Of a stretch of DNA of 64,000 bases, positions 39,692 to 48,792 are shown piece by piece (the first letter of the stretch is position 1; each line of letters opens with the position of its first letter). A model generated the notes under the pieces. It ran no database searches. It worked only from the letters and a program-made list of their open reading frames with translations, and had not been told where the DNA came from. A program made the position numbers and the translations under genes. The DNA is from Perlucidibaca sp. Its GTDB lineage: Bacteria; Pseudomonadota; Gammaproteobacteria; Pseudomonadales; Moraxellaceae. Location of the stretch: positions 248,001 through 312,000 of the forward strand of contig JAHFSA010000002.1 in the NCBI GenBank assembly GCA_023265995.1, read 5' to 3'.

Positions 39692-39707
39692 TGCACAAAG
39701 CGGGCCA
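39692..39707 (-). promoter_or_regulatory. Candidate sigma-54 promoter 2 of glnK-amtB
   Basis: Minus-strand TGGCCCG-N4-GTGCA with the required 10-nt GG-GC spacing and 10 of 12 consensus matches. It sits 12 nt upstream of the other candidate. One of the two is probably functional. Confidence 0.55.
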
Positions 39708-39810
39708 TCCGCATACCGCTCGTCCTGACCCGTTCGTCACCGGATCGGCAAAAAAATGATCGAATAGCCTTACTTTTTCGGTGCGAATTCATGCGCATAC
39801 CACTAAAATG

Positions 39811-39939
39811 CGCCCGTCTCCCCGTCCGTCTTGCGCGGCGGACGGGACACGGCGGGCGTGTCCTACCCCTGCCTCATTGCGGTTCCGCGTTCTCCGGCCC
39901 GATGCTTCAGCATCATCGGCCGGTCCGGCGACGGGACCG
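39811..39939 (+). ncRNA. Structured leader upstream of ccoN (hairpins)
   Basis: Three hairpins precede ccoN. (1) CGCCCG at 39811 pairs with CGGGCG at 39853, enclosing CCCGTCCG (39821) with CGGACGGG (39839). (2) CCGGCC at 39894 pairs with GGCCGG at 39918, enclosing GATGC-TTCA-GCATC. (3) CGGTCC at 39921 pairs with GGACCG at 39934. The 3' strand of hairpin 2 shares three bases with the 5' strand of hairpin 3, so they exclude each other. No known riboswitch is recognised; GC-rich DNA makes some pairing by chance, and I treat this as a hypothesis. Confidence 0.35.
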
Positions 39940-39972
39940 CTGGCGCTTTTATCTGGTTAACAGGAAGCAACT

Positions 39973-41394
39973 ATGTCCCATGCACAGTCAGTCGCCACAC
40001 CGGCGTACAACATGCAGGTGGTCAGGCAATTTGCCATCATGACCGTCGTCTGGGGGATCGTTGGCATGGCACTGGGCGTGTTCATCGCTGCCCAGCTGGC
40101 CTGGCCCGCCCTCAACTTTGATACGCCCTGGCTCTCGTTCGGCCGCCTGCGTCCGCTGCACACCAATGCGGTGATCTTCGCCTTCGGTGGCTCGGCGCTG
40201 TTCGCGACCTCCTACTACGTGGTCCAGCGTACCTGCCAGACTGCGCTGTTCATGCCGCGCCTCGCCGCCTTCACCTTCTGGGGCTGGCAGGCAGTGATCC
40301 TGTCCGCGGTCGTGACCCTGCCCATGGGCCTGACCACGACCAAGGAATACGCCGAACTGGAATGGCCGATCGACATCCTGATCGCGATTGTCTGGTTCTC
40401 GTACGCCACGGTGTTCTTCGGCACCATCGCCAAGCGCACCACCTCGCACATCTATGTCGCGAACTGGTTCTACGGCGCCTTCATCATCACCATCGCCCTG
40501 CTGCACGTCGTGAACTCGATGGAAGTCCCCGTGGCTGCCTTCAAGTCCTACTCGATGTACGCCGGCGCCATGGATGCCATGATCCAGTGGTGGTACGGCC
40601 ACAACGCCGTGGGCTTCTTCCTGACCGCCGGCTTCCTCGGCATGATGTATTACTTCGTGCCCATCCAGGCCGGTCGCCCGGTGTACTCGTATCGTCTGTC
40701 GATCGTGCACTTCTGGGCCCTGATCTCGGTCTACATGTGGGCCGGCGCGCACCACCTGCACTACTCCGCCCTGCCGGACTGGACGCAGTCGCTGGGCATG
40801 GCCTTCTCGCTGATCCTGATCGCTCCGAGCTGGGGCGGCATGCTCAACGGCGTGCTGACGCTGTCCGGCGCCTGGGACAAGCTGCGCTCCGACCCCATCA
40901 TCCGCTTCCTGATCGTCGCCCTGTCGTTCTACGCCATGGCCACCTTCGAAGGCCCGATGATGTCGATCAAGACCGTCAACTCGCTGTCGCATGACACCGA
41001 CTGGACCATCGGCCACGTGCACTCCGGTGCTCTCGGCTGGGTCGCCATGATCTCCATCGGCTCGCTGTACGTCCTGATCCCGCGCGTGTTCGAGCGTCAG
41101 GCCATGTACTCGACCGCGCTGATCAACGTGCACTTCTGGCTCGCCACCATCGGCACCGTGTTCTACATCGTGTCCATGTGGATCTCGGGTATCACCCAGG
41201 GTCTGATGTGGCGCGCCATCAATGCCGACGGCACGCTGACCTACAGCTTCGTCGAAGGCGTCGTGGCCAGCCATCCGATGTACATCGGCCGCATGATCGG
41301 CGGTGCCATGTTCCTCACCGGCATGCTGGTGATGGCCTACAACGTGTTCAAGACCGTCCGCGGCGACACGCCGAAAGACCTGCCGGCCGCCTGA
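39973..41394 (+). CDS. ccoN: cbb3-type cytochrome c oxidase subunit I
   Basis: 473-residue catalytic haem-copper subunit. Twelve transmembrane helices. Ligand and proton-channel regions are visible: the [20 protein letters not shown] start, [27 protein letters not shown], and [19 protein letters not shown]. CcoN reduces oxygen at low concentration and pumps protons. First gene of a complete cbb3 locus. Upstream is the structured leader; I found no good FNR/Anr box there. Confidence 0.97.
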   Translation: MSHAQSVATPAYNMQVVRQFAIMTVVWGIVGMALGVFIAAQLAWPALNFDTPWLSFGRLRPLHTNAVIFAFGGSALFATSYYVVQRTCQTALFMPRLAAFTFWGWQAVILSAVVTLPMGLTTTKEYAELEWPIDILIAIVWFSYATVFFGTIAKRTTSHIYVANWFYGAFIITIALLHVVNSMEVPVAAFKSYSMYAGAMDAMIQWWYGHNAVGFFLTAGFLGMMYYFVPIQAGRPVYSYRLSIVHFWALISVYMWAGAHHLHYSALPDWTQSLGMAFSLILIAPSWGGMLNGVLTLSGAWDKLRSDPIIRFLIVALSFYAMATFEGPMMSIKTVNSLSHDTDWTIGHVHSGALGWVAMISIGSLYVLIPRVFERQAMYSTALINVHFWLATIGTVFYIVSMWISGITQGLMWRAINADGTLTYSFVEGVVASHPMYIGRMIGGAMFLTGMLVMAYNVFKTVRGDTPKDLPAA

Positions 41395-41408
41395 GGAGAG
41401 AATGAACC

Positions 41409-42032
41409 ATGGCTTCGTCCAAGCATGAACTCGTAGAAAAGAACGTCGGCCTGCTGGCCGCGCTCACTGTGGTGGCGATCAGCTTCGCCACCCTGGTGGA
41501 AATCGTGCCGCAGTTCTTCCAGAAGGAAACGACGCAGCCGGCCAAGACCCTGGTGCCGCTCAGCGCGCTCGCCATGGAAGGCCGTGACGTCTACATCCGC
41601 GAAGGCTGCCACGTCTGCCACACGCAGATGGTGCGTCCGCTGCGCGCCGAGACCGCCCGTTACGGCCACTACTCCGTGGCTGGCGAATCGGTCTGGGATC
41701 ACCCGTTCCTGTGGGGTTCCAAGCGTACCGGTCCGGACCTCGCCCGTGTTGGTGGCCGCTATTCCGATGAATGGCACCGTGCCCACCTGCACAACCCGCG
41801 CGATGTGGTGCCGGAATCGATCATGCCGTCCTACCCGTGGCTGGAAACCAACATCCTCGATGGCAAGCTGACCTCGAAGAAGCTGGAAACCTTCCGCAAC
41901 TTCGGCGTGCCCTATACCGAAGCACAGATCCGCAACGCCGGTGCTGAAGTCAAGGGTCACACCGAACAGGATGCCGTGGTGGCCTACCTGCAGCAGCTGG
42001 GTCACGCATTCAAGGACCGCGGGGTACGTTGA
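41409..42032 (+). CDS. ccoO: cbb3 oxidase subunit II (monohaem cytochrome c)
   Basis: 207 residues, one N-terminal transmembrane anchor ([20 protein letters not shown]) and a single haem c site in [16 protein letters not shown] (CxxCH), followed by the family segments [20 protein letters not shown] and the haem ligand Met region MPSYPW. It passes electrons to CcoN. The stop overlaps by 3 nt with the region of ccoQ. Confidence 0.96.
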   Translation: MASSKHELVEKNVGLLAALTVVAISFATLVEIVPQFFQKETTQPAKTLVPLSALAMEGRDVYIREGCHVCHTQMVRPLRAETARYGHYSVAGESVWDHPFLWGSKRTGPDLARVGGRYSDEWHRAHLHNPRDVVPESIMPSYPWLETNILDGKLTSKKLETFRNFGVPYTEAQIRNAGAEVKGHTEQDAVVAYLQQLGHAFKDRGVR

Positions 42033-42034
42033 TC

Positions 42035-42217
42035 ATGGACAGCGGCACGATGCACGGCATTGCAACCATCCTCGCCATGACGGCCTTCCTGGCAATTTGC
42101 TGGTGGGCCTACCGGCCGGGCAACAAGCAGCGCTTCGAGGCAGACGGACAGCTGCCGCTGGACACCGACCCCTTGTACCAGCCGCGCGCTGACAAGAAGA
42201 GTGGAGATTCGAAATGA
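42035..42217 (+). CDS. ccoQ: cbb3 oxidase small subunit CcoQ/FixQ
   Basis: About 60 residues: one transmembrane helix (IATILAMTAFLAICWWAY) then an acidic cytoplasmic tail with LPLDTDPLYQPR. CcoQ stabilises the complex. ATG at 42035 is preferred over the earlier TTG. It overlaps ccoP (4 nt). Confidence 0.9.
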   Translation: MDSGTMHGIATILAMTAFLAICWWAYRPGNKQRFEADGQLPLDTDPLYQPRADKKSGDSK

Positions 42218-43098
42218 ACAATTTCTGGAGCGGTTACATCATCGTTCTGTCACTGGCCAACATTGCCGCCGTGACCGGGATGCTGATGTGGACCCGCAAG
42301 ATGGACCTGTCCGACCTCGCGGAAGATGGCACCACGGGCCATGAGTACGATGGCATCAAGGAGTACAACAACCCGCTGCCGCGCTGGTGGTTGATCTGCT
42401 TCTGGGGCTCCATCGTGTTCGCCCTGGGCTATCTGGCCCTGTACCCGGGCCTCGGCAAGTTCCCCGGCCTGCTGGGCTGGACCTCGCATGGTGAGCTGGC
42501 AGCAGCCGAAGCCGACTACGACAAGCAGTTCGGCCCGCTCTACAAGTCGTTCGCCGCCACCCCGATTCCGGAGCTGGCCAAGAACGAACGCGCCATGAAG
42601 GTTGCCGGCCGCATCTTCGCCAACAACTGCGCACTCTGCCACGGCAGCGACGCTCGCGGCGCCGCCGGCTTCCCGAACCTGACCGACGACGACTGGCTGT
42701 ACGGCGGCGAGCCGGAAAAGCTGGTGGAAACCATCACCTACGGCCGTCACGGCCAGATGCCGACCTGGCTGCCCACCATGGGCGAACAGGGCGTCAAGGA
42801 AGTGGTTGCCTACGCCCTGTCGCTGTCCGGTCGTCAGGTTGACGAAGACCTGGCCAAGGCCGGCCAGGCTCGCTTCATGACCTGCGCGGGCTGCCACGGT
42901 CCGAACGGCAAGGGCAACCAGGCCATCGGTGCACCGAACCTGACCGACACCACCTGGCTGCATGGCGGTACCCTGAAGAAAGTCACCGAAACTGTCAGCT
43001 ACGGCCGCAAGAGCCGCATGCCGAACTTCGACAAGACGCTGGGTCCGGAACGCGTACACTTGATGGCTGCTTATGTTTATTCGCTTTCCCATAAGTGA
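42214..43098 (+). CDS. ccoP: cbb3 oxidase subunit III (dihaem cytochrome c)
   Basis: 294 residues. N-terminal membrane segments, the N-box region EYDGIKEYNNPLPRWW, then two haem c sites (CALCHGSDARG and CAGCHGPNGKG), each followed by PNLTD. It receives electrons from soluble cytochromes. Ends the ccoNOQP transcript, which has a terminator 34 nt later. Confidence 0.96.
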   Translation: MNNFWSGYIIVLSLANIAAVTGMLMWTRKMDLSDLAEDGTTGHEYDGIKEYNNPLPRWWLICFWGSIVFALGYLALYPGLGKFPGLLGWTSHGELAAAEADYDKQFGPLYKSFAATPIPELAKNERAMKVAGRIFANNCALCHGSDARGAAGFPNLTDDDWLYGGEPEKLVETITYGRHGQMPTWLPTMGEQGVKEVVAYALSLSGRQVDEDLAKAGQARFMTCAGCHGPNGKGNQAIGAPNLTDTTWLHGGTLKKVTETVSYGRKSRMPNFDKTLGPERVHLMAAYVYSLSHK

Positions 43099-43131
43099 TA
43101 TTGATAAACAGCATCATTAATATGCGTTAAC

Positions 43132-43167
43132 AAAAACGGCCTGCGACCTTATGTCGCGGGCCGTTTT
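43132..43167 (+). terminator. Terminator of ccoNOQP
   Basis: Arms ACGGCCTGCGAC / GTCGCGGGCCGT with one mismatch, loop CTTAT, flanked by AAAAA and TTTT. Separates ccoNOQP from ccoGHIS. Confidence 0.9.
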
Positions 43168-43221
43168 GTTTCAAAACCGGCTAAAATCGGGCTCCCGCTG
43201 TTCGCAGGATGCCAAGCCAAC

Positions 43222-44658
43222 ATGAGTCAGCAGATCCCAACCCGCGACCTTTCACCGGATCCCGTGAAGGTTCACCAGCCGCAAATGGTCGATCTCTACG
43301 CCAAGCGCGAGAAGATCCACGCGCGTGCGATCAGCGGTTTCTTCCAGAACATCCGCAATGCTTCGGTGACTGTGGTCATGGCGCTGTTCTTCCTGCTGCC
43401 CTGGATCAACTGGGATGGCCGTCAGGCCGTGCTGTTCAACCTGCCCGAGCGCCACTTCTACATCTTCTGGTGGACCTTCCTGCCGCAGGACTTCTTCTTC
43501 CTGTCCTGGCTGTTCATCATCGCCGCCTTCACGCTCTTCGCCGTGACCGTCTTTGCCGGCCGCGTCTGGTGTGGCTACACCTGCCCGCAGACCGTCTGGA
43601 CCAAGGTCTTCATGTGGATCGAGGAAAAGGCCGAAGGCAACCGCAACGCCCGCATGCGTCTCGACAAGGCGCCGATGACGGTCGGCAAGTTCACCCGCCG
43701 CAGCATCAAGCATGCCGGCTGGATCACCGTGGCACTGGCCACCGGCCTCGCCTTCATCGGCTACTTCACCCCGGTGCGCGACCTCTGGCACCAGACCAGC
43801 ACGGGCACGCTGGATTTCTGGATGGGCTTCTGGATGCTCTTCTTCACCGGCGCGACCTATCTCAACGCCGGCTGGATGCGCGAGCAGGTCTGTCTGCACA
43901 TGTGTCCCTACGGCCGCTTCCAGAGCGTGATGTTCGACCGCGACACGCTGATCATTTCCTATGACAACCATCGCGGCGACCCGCGCGGCTCGCGCAAGCG
44001 CGGCACCACCAGCGCCGACAACGGCCTCGGCGACTGCATCGATTGCGGCATGTGCGTGCAGGTCTGCCCGACCGGCATCGACATCCGCGACGGCCTGCAG
44101 TTCGAGTGCATCCAGTGCGCCGCCTGCATCGATGCCTGCGACAGCGTCATGGACCAGATGGGCTATGCCCGCGGCCTGGTGAAATACACCACCGAAAACC
44201 TGCTGGAGCAGACCGGCGACGGCAAGTATCACTTCCTGCGTCCGCGTCTGATCGGCTACTGCACTGCCCTGGTGATCATGATCAGCGCCCTGCTCTTCGC
44301 ACTGATCACGCGTGTGCCGCTGTCGGTCGAAGCTCTGCGCGACCGTGGCCAGCTCTATCGCGAAACCGTCGACGGCATGATCGAGAACAGCTACACGCTG
44401 AAGATCCAGAACAAGGCCCAGACCGCCGGTGACTACCTCATCGAGGCCAGCGCCGACGGCATGCCGGTCACCATTCCGGGCGCACCGATCCACATCCGCA
44501 TGGACGCCGGCGAGCTGGCGACGCGCTCGCTGACCCTGATCGCCAACCCGGATGACATCAAGTCCACCAGCGTGCCCGTGCATATCGTCATCACCCGTGA
44601 CGGCGACAGCTCGGTGCATGCGGAAACGAAGAACACCTTCCTGTCGCCGCGTCAGTGA
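43222..44658 (+). CDS. ccoG: cbb3 oxidase accessory protein CcoG
   Basis: 478-residue membrane iron-sulfur protein with two cysteine clusters for [4Fe-4S] centres, CIDCGMCVQVCPTGID and CIQCAACIDACD, and about five transmembrane helices. CcoG is a cupric reductase in copper assembly of cbb3 oxidase. The C-terminal domain (residues ~380-478) is Ig-like. It lies between ccoNOQP and the assembly genes, the usual order. Confidence 0.95.
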   Translation: MSQQIPTRDLSPDPVKVHQPQMVDLYAKREKIHARAISGFFQNIRNASVTVVMALFFLLPWINWDGRQAVLFNLPERHFYIFWWTFLPQDFFFLSWLFIIAAFTLFAVTVFAGRVWCGYTCPQTVWTKVFMWIEEKAEGNRNARMRLDKAPMTVGKFTRRSIKHAGWITVALATGLAFIGYFTPVRDLWHQTSTGTLDFWMGFWMLFFTGATYLNAGWMREQVCLHMCPYGRFQSVMFDRDTLIISYDNHRGDPRGSRKRGTTSADNGLGDCIDCGMCVQVCPTGIDIRDGLQFECIQCAACIDACDSVMDQMGYARGLVKYTTENLLEQTGDGKYHFLRPRLIGYCTALVIMISALLFALITRVPLSVEALRDRGQLYRETVDGMIENSYTLKIQNKAQTAGDYLIEASADGMPVTIPGAPIHIRMDAGELATRSLTLIANPDDIKSTSVPVHIVITRDGDSSVHAETKNTFLSPRQ

Positions 44659-44684
44659 CGCGGCGACACCCTCAGGAGCACAAG

Positions 44685-45179
44685 ATGACCGTTGCCTACG
44701 AACGTCCCTGGTACAAGCAGTTCTGGGTCTGGTTCGTGATTGCGATTCCGGCGCTGGCCGTGATCTTCTCGCTGGAGTTCGTCTACATTGCCGTGACGCA
44801 TCAGGACCCTGTGGTCCGTGATGACTGGTACCAGGACGGCAAGGCCGTCAATCAGGACTTCGCGCGCAGCGATGCCGCCACGCGCCTGGGTCTCAAGGCC
44901 GATGTCCGCCTCGATGCGGAAACCGGTGAGGTGCTGCTCACGCTGCACTCGAACAAGCCGATCAGCACGTCCACCATCGGCCTGAATTTCGTGCACGCCA
45001 CCATCAAGGATCGTGACCAGTCGCTGGTGCTGCACCGCCTGGTGAACAACGAATACCGCGGCCTGCTGACACGTCCGCTCGAAGGCAACTTCCAGATCGA
45101 GCTGGCAACGCCGGACTGGCGCATCACCGGCGCCCGCCGCCTGCCCGGCGCGGAAGGCTTCAATCTGACCGCCGAGTGA
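44685..45179 (+). CDS. ccoH: FixH/CcoH assembly protein
   Basis: About 164 residues: one N-terminal transmembrane helix (FWVWFVIAIPALAVIFSLEF) and a periplasmic beta domain. CcoH stays bound to the oxidase and helps CcoP assembly. Start at 44685 follows AGGAG; a longer frame from 44655 is not needed. The stop overlaps the GTG of ccoI. Confidence 0.85.
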   Translation: MTVAYERPWYKQFWVWFVIAIPALAVIFSLEFVYIAVTHQDPVVRDDWYQDGKAVNQDFARSDAATRLGLKADVRLDAETGEVLLTLHSNKPISTSTIGLNFVHATIKDRDQSLVLHRLVNNEYRGLLTRPLEGNFQIELATPDWRITGARRLPGAEGFNLTAE

Positions 45180-47626
45180 ACATGGCCGCCACCCTCGCTG
45201 CCGGAACGCAGCCAGGCTCCGTGTCTGGCTGCTATCACTGCGGCCTGCCCAATCCGGGCGGTGCCCAGAGCGGACGCTATGCCGCCGTGGTGCTGGGCAG
45301 CACGCGCGAGTTCTGCTGCCCGGGCTGCCAGGCCGTGGCGGAAAGCATTGTCGCCAGCGGACTGGAAAACTATTACCGCGAACGCGACAGCAGCAGCCCC
45401 ACTGCCGCCCTGCCGGAAGCCATGGACGTGCTGGAGCGCTTCGACCACCCGGCCGCGCAAGAGGAATTCGTGCATCGCGAAGGCCGCCATGCCTGCACCG
45501 ACCTCAGCCTGGAAAATGTCAGCTGCGCGGCCTGCGCCTGGCTGATCGAACGACGCCTGGGGCAGGAACCGGGCGTCGCCCAGGCCTCGGTCAATCTCAG
45601 CAATCACCGCCTGCGCCTGGTCTGGGATGACAGCCGGCAGGAGCTCAGCAGCCTGCTGACCGCGCTCGAAGCCATAGGCTACCGGGCACGCCCGTTCCGT
45701 GCCGATACCCATGCCGCCCAGCTCAAGCTGGAGGCACGCACACAGCTCATCCGCCTTGCCGTTGCCGGACTCGGCACCATGCAGGCCATGATGTACGGCC
45801 TCGGACTCTATATCGGCGCCTTCCAGGGCATCACCGACGAATATCGCGACTATCTGCGCTGGATTTCCGGTCTGGTCACCACCCCGGTGTTCTTCTACGC
45901 CGGCTGGCCGTTCTTCCGCGCCGCCTGGAGCGCGCTCAAGGCACGCACCCTGAACATGGATGTGCCGGTCTCGATCGCGCTGATCTGCGCCTTCTTCGCG
46001 AGCTGGTACGCCACTGTGTCGCGCGGTGGCGAGACCTATTTCGACTCGGTGTGCATGTTCATCTTCTTCCTGCTCACCAGCCGCTATCTCGAACTCAAGG
46101 CTCGCCAGCGCGCCGGCGAAACCGCCGCCAGCCTGCTCACGCTGACGCCACGCCTGGCCCATCGCAGCCTGCCTGACGGACGCTGGGAAACCGTCTCCGC
46201 AGATGCCCTGCAGGTCGGCGAGCGCATCCTCATCGAGGCAGGCGAATCGGTGCCCTGCGATGCCCTCGTGCTGGATGGCCAGGGCAGCGTGTCGGAAGCC
46301 CTGCTCACCGGCGAACCGCTGCCGCTGAGCAAGGGCCCGGGCGACAGTCTCATTGGCGGCAGCATCAACGGCGAGCAGCCGCTGCTGGCCGAAGTCCGCA
46401 AGATCGGCAAGGACACCGTGCTGGCCACGTTGCATCAGTTGCTCGAGCGCGCACTGTCGGAAAAGCCGCTGATCGCGCAGAAGGCCGACAGCATGGCGCG
46501 CTTCTTCGTGGCGCGCGTGCTGGTGCTGGCCGTGGTCGTCTACGGCGCCTGGCAGTTCGTCGATCCGGCACAGGCCTTCTGGGCCATGCTGGCCGTGCTG
46601 GTGGCAACCTGCCCCTGCGCGCTTTCGCTGGCCACCCCGGCAGCCCTGACCGCTGCCACCCATACCCTGGCGCGCGAAGGCTTCCTGCTGACTCGCGGCC
46701 ATGTCCTCGACACCCTGGCGCAGGCCACGCATGTCGTCTTCGACAAGACCGGCACGCTCACCGAGGCGCGTCTGGTGCTGCGTGAGCTGGAAGTGCTGCA
46801 GGGCGACCGCCAGCAGGCCCTGGCGCTGGCCAGCGGCCTCGAAGCCGGCTCGTCGCATCCGATCGCACGCGCCATCCGCCAGGCGGCCGAAGCCGAGGAT
46901 GTGCTGCCCGTCAGCCCGGACCGCCCGGCCGAACTGCATGCCGGCGGTGGTGTCGAAGCCCGCATGGCCGGTCGCCTGCTGCGCCTGGGTCATGCCCGCT
47001 TCGCGCTGGGTGATGATGCCCATGCCGGCGAAGCCGCGCTGACCCTGTGGCTGGCCGATGACGAACGCCGGCCGCTGGCCCGCTTCGTGCTCGAGGACCA
47101 CATCCGCCCCGAGGCCGTGCCCGTGGTCAAGGCCCTGCGCGAGCGCGGCCTGAAGACCCTGCTCATGTCCGGCGACCAGTCGGCGGTGCCGCGCCAGGTT
47201 GCCGCCGAACTCGGACTCGATCACTGGCAGGCCGGCATGACACCGGCCGACAAGCAGGTCGCCATCGCCCGTCTGCAGGATGAAGGCGCCGTCGTCATCA
47301 TGGTCGGCGATGGCGTCAACGATGCGCCCGGCCTCGGCCAGGCCCACCTCGGCATCGCCATGGGCTCGGGCACCGACCTGGCCCAGACCAGCGCCGATGT
47401 CGTGCTGCTCGGTGACCGCCTGCCCGCCCTGCTGCCGGCCTTCCGTGTCGCCGAACGCACGGCGGCCATCATCAGGCAGAATCTGCGCTGGGCGCTGGGC
47501 TACAATCTCGCCATCCTGCCGCCGGCAGCGCTGGGCTATGTGCCGCCCTGGCTGGCGGCGCTCGGCATGTCGCTGAGCTCGCTGGTGGTGGTCCTCAATG
47601 CCCTGCGCCTGCGCAAGCGCTCCTGA
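45176..47626 (+). CDS. ccoI: Copper-translocating P-type ATPase CcoI
   Basis: 816 residues (GTG at 45176; ATG at 45182 would also fit). N-terminal CYHCGLPNP zinc-finger-like metal motif, HMA domain with CAACAW, eight transmembrane helices with CPCALSLATPAALT, phosphorylation site DKTGTLT and hinge VGDGVNDAPGL. CcoI delivers copper for cbb3 oxidase; this is distinct from the CopA detoxification pump. Confidence 0.95.
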   Translation: MNMAATLAAGTQPGSVSGCYHCGLPNPGGAQSGRYAAVVLGSTREFCCPGCQAVAESIVASGLENYYRERDSSSPTAALPEAMDVLERFDHPAAQEEFVHREGRHACTDLSLENVSCAACAWLIERRLGQEPGVAQASVNLSNHRLRLVWDDSRQELSSLLTALEAIGYRARPFRADTHAAQLKLEARTQLIRLAVAGLGTMQAMMYGLGLYIGAFQGITDEYRDYLRWISGLVTTPVFFYAGWPFFRAAWSALKARTLNMDVPVSIALICAFFASWYATVSRGGETYFDSVCMFIFFLLTSRYLELKARQRAGETAASLLTLTPRLAHRSLPDGRWETVSADALQVGERILIEAGESVPCDALVLDGQGSVSEALLTGEPLPLSKGPGDSLIGGSINGEQPLLAEVRKIGKDTVLATLHQLLERALSEKPLIAQKADSMARFFVARVLVLAVVVYGAWQFVDPAQAFWAMLAVLVATCPCALSLATPAALTAATHTLAREGFLLTRGHVLDTLAQATHVVFDKTGTLTEARLVLRELEVLQGDRQQALALASGLEAGSSHPIARAIRQAAEAEDVLPVSPDRPAELHAGGGVEARMAGRLLRLGHARFALGDDAHAGEAALTLWLADDERRPLARFVLEDHIRPEAVPVVKALRERGLKTLLMSGDQSAVPRQVAAELGLDHWQAGMTPADKQVAIARLQDEGAVVIMVGDGVNDAPGLGQAHLGIAMGSGTDLAQTSADVVLLGDRLPALLPAFRVAERTAAIIRQNLRWALGYNLAILPPAALGYVPPWLAALGMSLSSLVVVLNALRLRKRS

Positions 47627-47647
47627 TCCTCTTCGAGAAACCTGCCC

Positions 47648-47860
47648 ATGGAAGTCATCTACCTGCTGATCCCGCTCAGCCTGGTCTTTCTGGTCGCCGC
47701 CATCTGGTTCTTCTTCTGGGCGGTGAAGAGCGAGCAGTACGACGACCTGGAAGGGCCGGCGCACCGCATCATCCTCGATGACCGCGAAAAGCAGTCCGAT
47801 GCCGCCGCGCTCCGGAAACAGCAGGACCGCAAGCCGCAGGACAGAGACCTGCCGCAATGA
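47648..47860 (+). CDS. ccoS: cbb3 assembly protein CcoS
   Basis: 70 residues: one transmembrane helix (YLLIPLSLVFLVAAIWFFFW) and the motif AVKSEQYDDLEGPAHRIILDD, which is the CcoS signature. Needed for cofactor insertion into CcoN. Overlaps the following SafE gene by 4 nt. Confidence 0.92.
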   Translation: MEVIYLLIPLSLVFLVAAIWFFFWAVKSEQYDDLEGPAHRIILDDREKQSDAAALRKQQDRKPQDRDLPQ

Positions 47861-48660
47861 CCGACCTGACCTGGCTGGGCACGGCCTTCGTCATGGGTCT
47901 GCTCGGCGGCACCCACTGCATAGGCATGTGCGGCGGACTCAGCAGCGCCCTCACCTATGCCCTGCCCGATGCCTCGCGTCAGGGCCTGCGTCTGATCGGC
48001 TGGCAGCTGCTCTACAACAGCGGCCGTCTGCTCACCTACACGCTGCTCGGCCTCGGCGCCGGCTGGCTGCTCTCCGGTCTGCAGGACATCGGCGCCGCGC
48101 AGCAGGTCATACGCGTCATTGCCGGCATCTTCATGATCCTGCTCGGTGCCTATCTGGCTGGCTGGTTCCAGGCCCTGGGCGCACTTGAGCGCATCGGCGC
48201 GCCGCTCTGGCGCAAGATGGAACCGCTGCGCCGCAAGCTGCTGCCGGTGCGGCACCCGGCCCAGGCCGTGGCGGCCGGCATGCTCTGGGGCTTCCTGCCC
48301 TGCGGCCTGGTCTACAGCGCCATGGCGCTGGCAGTGACCCGCGCGGCACCGCCGGAGTCGGCCCTGGTCATGCTCGCCTTCGGCCTCGGCACCCTGCCCA
48401 CGCTGATGGCCACCGGCACCGCCGCCGGCCAGCTGCGCCGCCTGCTGCAACGCCCGGGCACACGCCAGACCGCCGGACTGCTGGTCATCCTGTTCGGGCT
48501 CTGGACCATCGTCGGCCTGCAGGTCGGACATCATCACCATGGCGCCGGCGACCACGATCAGCACATGCAGCACAACGACATGAACATGAGCGACATGGAT
48601 CACATGGACGGCATGGACATGAGCGGCATGGATCACGAGCACATGCATAACCAGCCCTGA
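47857..48660 (+). CDS. SafE/UreH-like membrane protein with Met/His-rich tail
   Basis: 267 residues, about six transmembrane helices with LLGGTHCIGMCGGLSSAL and WGFLPCGLVYSAMALA, the sulfite-exporter/urease-accessory family found beside cbb3 genes in many proteobacteria. From about residue 225 the tail is almost all His, Met and Asp (HHHHGAGDHDQHMQHND, then repeated MDHMD-like units), typical of copper-binding segments. Copper delivery to the oxidase is the obvious inference; direct evidence is lacking. The CxxxC-type pair THCIGMCGG may bind metal too. Confidence 0.8.
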   Translation: MTDLTWLGTAFVMGLLGGTHCIGMCGGLSSALTYALPDASRQGLRLIGWQLLYNSGRLLTYTLLGLGAGWLLSGLQDIGAAQQVIRVIAGIFMILLGAYLAGWFQALGALERIGAPLWRKMEPLRRKLLPVRHPAQAVAAGMLWGFLPCGLVYSAMALAVTRAAPPESALVMLAFGLGTLPTLMATGTAAGQLRRLLQRPGTRQTAGLLVILFGLWTIVGLQVGHHHHGAGDHDQHMQHNDMNMSDMDHMDGMDMSGMDHEHMHNQP

Positions 48661-48792
48661 CTTCCAGGCTTGCCCCGACATCGCCGGAAAGGCTTGGCAG
48701 CTGCCTTGACGCTCGGCTAGTCTCGACGCTTTGACAATACGCCACGCCAGAAGTGTCGGCGCCGTCACGGCCCGTCGCGAGGGAGAAGTCTG

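Noticed and set aside
43101-43114. FNR/Anr-like half site TTGAT-N4 after ccoP
   Set aside because: Second half (AGCAT) is poor and it lies before the ccoNOQP terminator, so it is not a promoter element for ccoG.
44852-47857. 1001-residue frame on the minus strand across ccoH-ccoI
   Set aside because: Shadow of a high-GC gene: ccoI has all P-type ATPase motifs on the + strand; the antisense product is low-complexity Gln/His/Gly/Arg.
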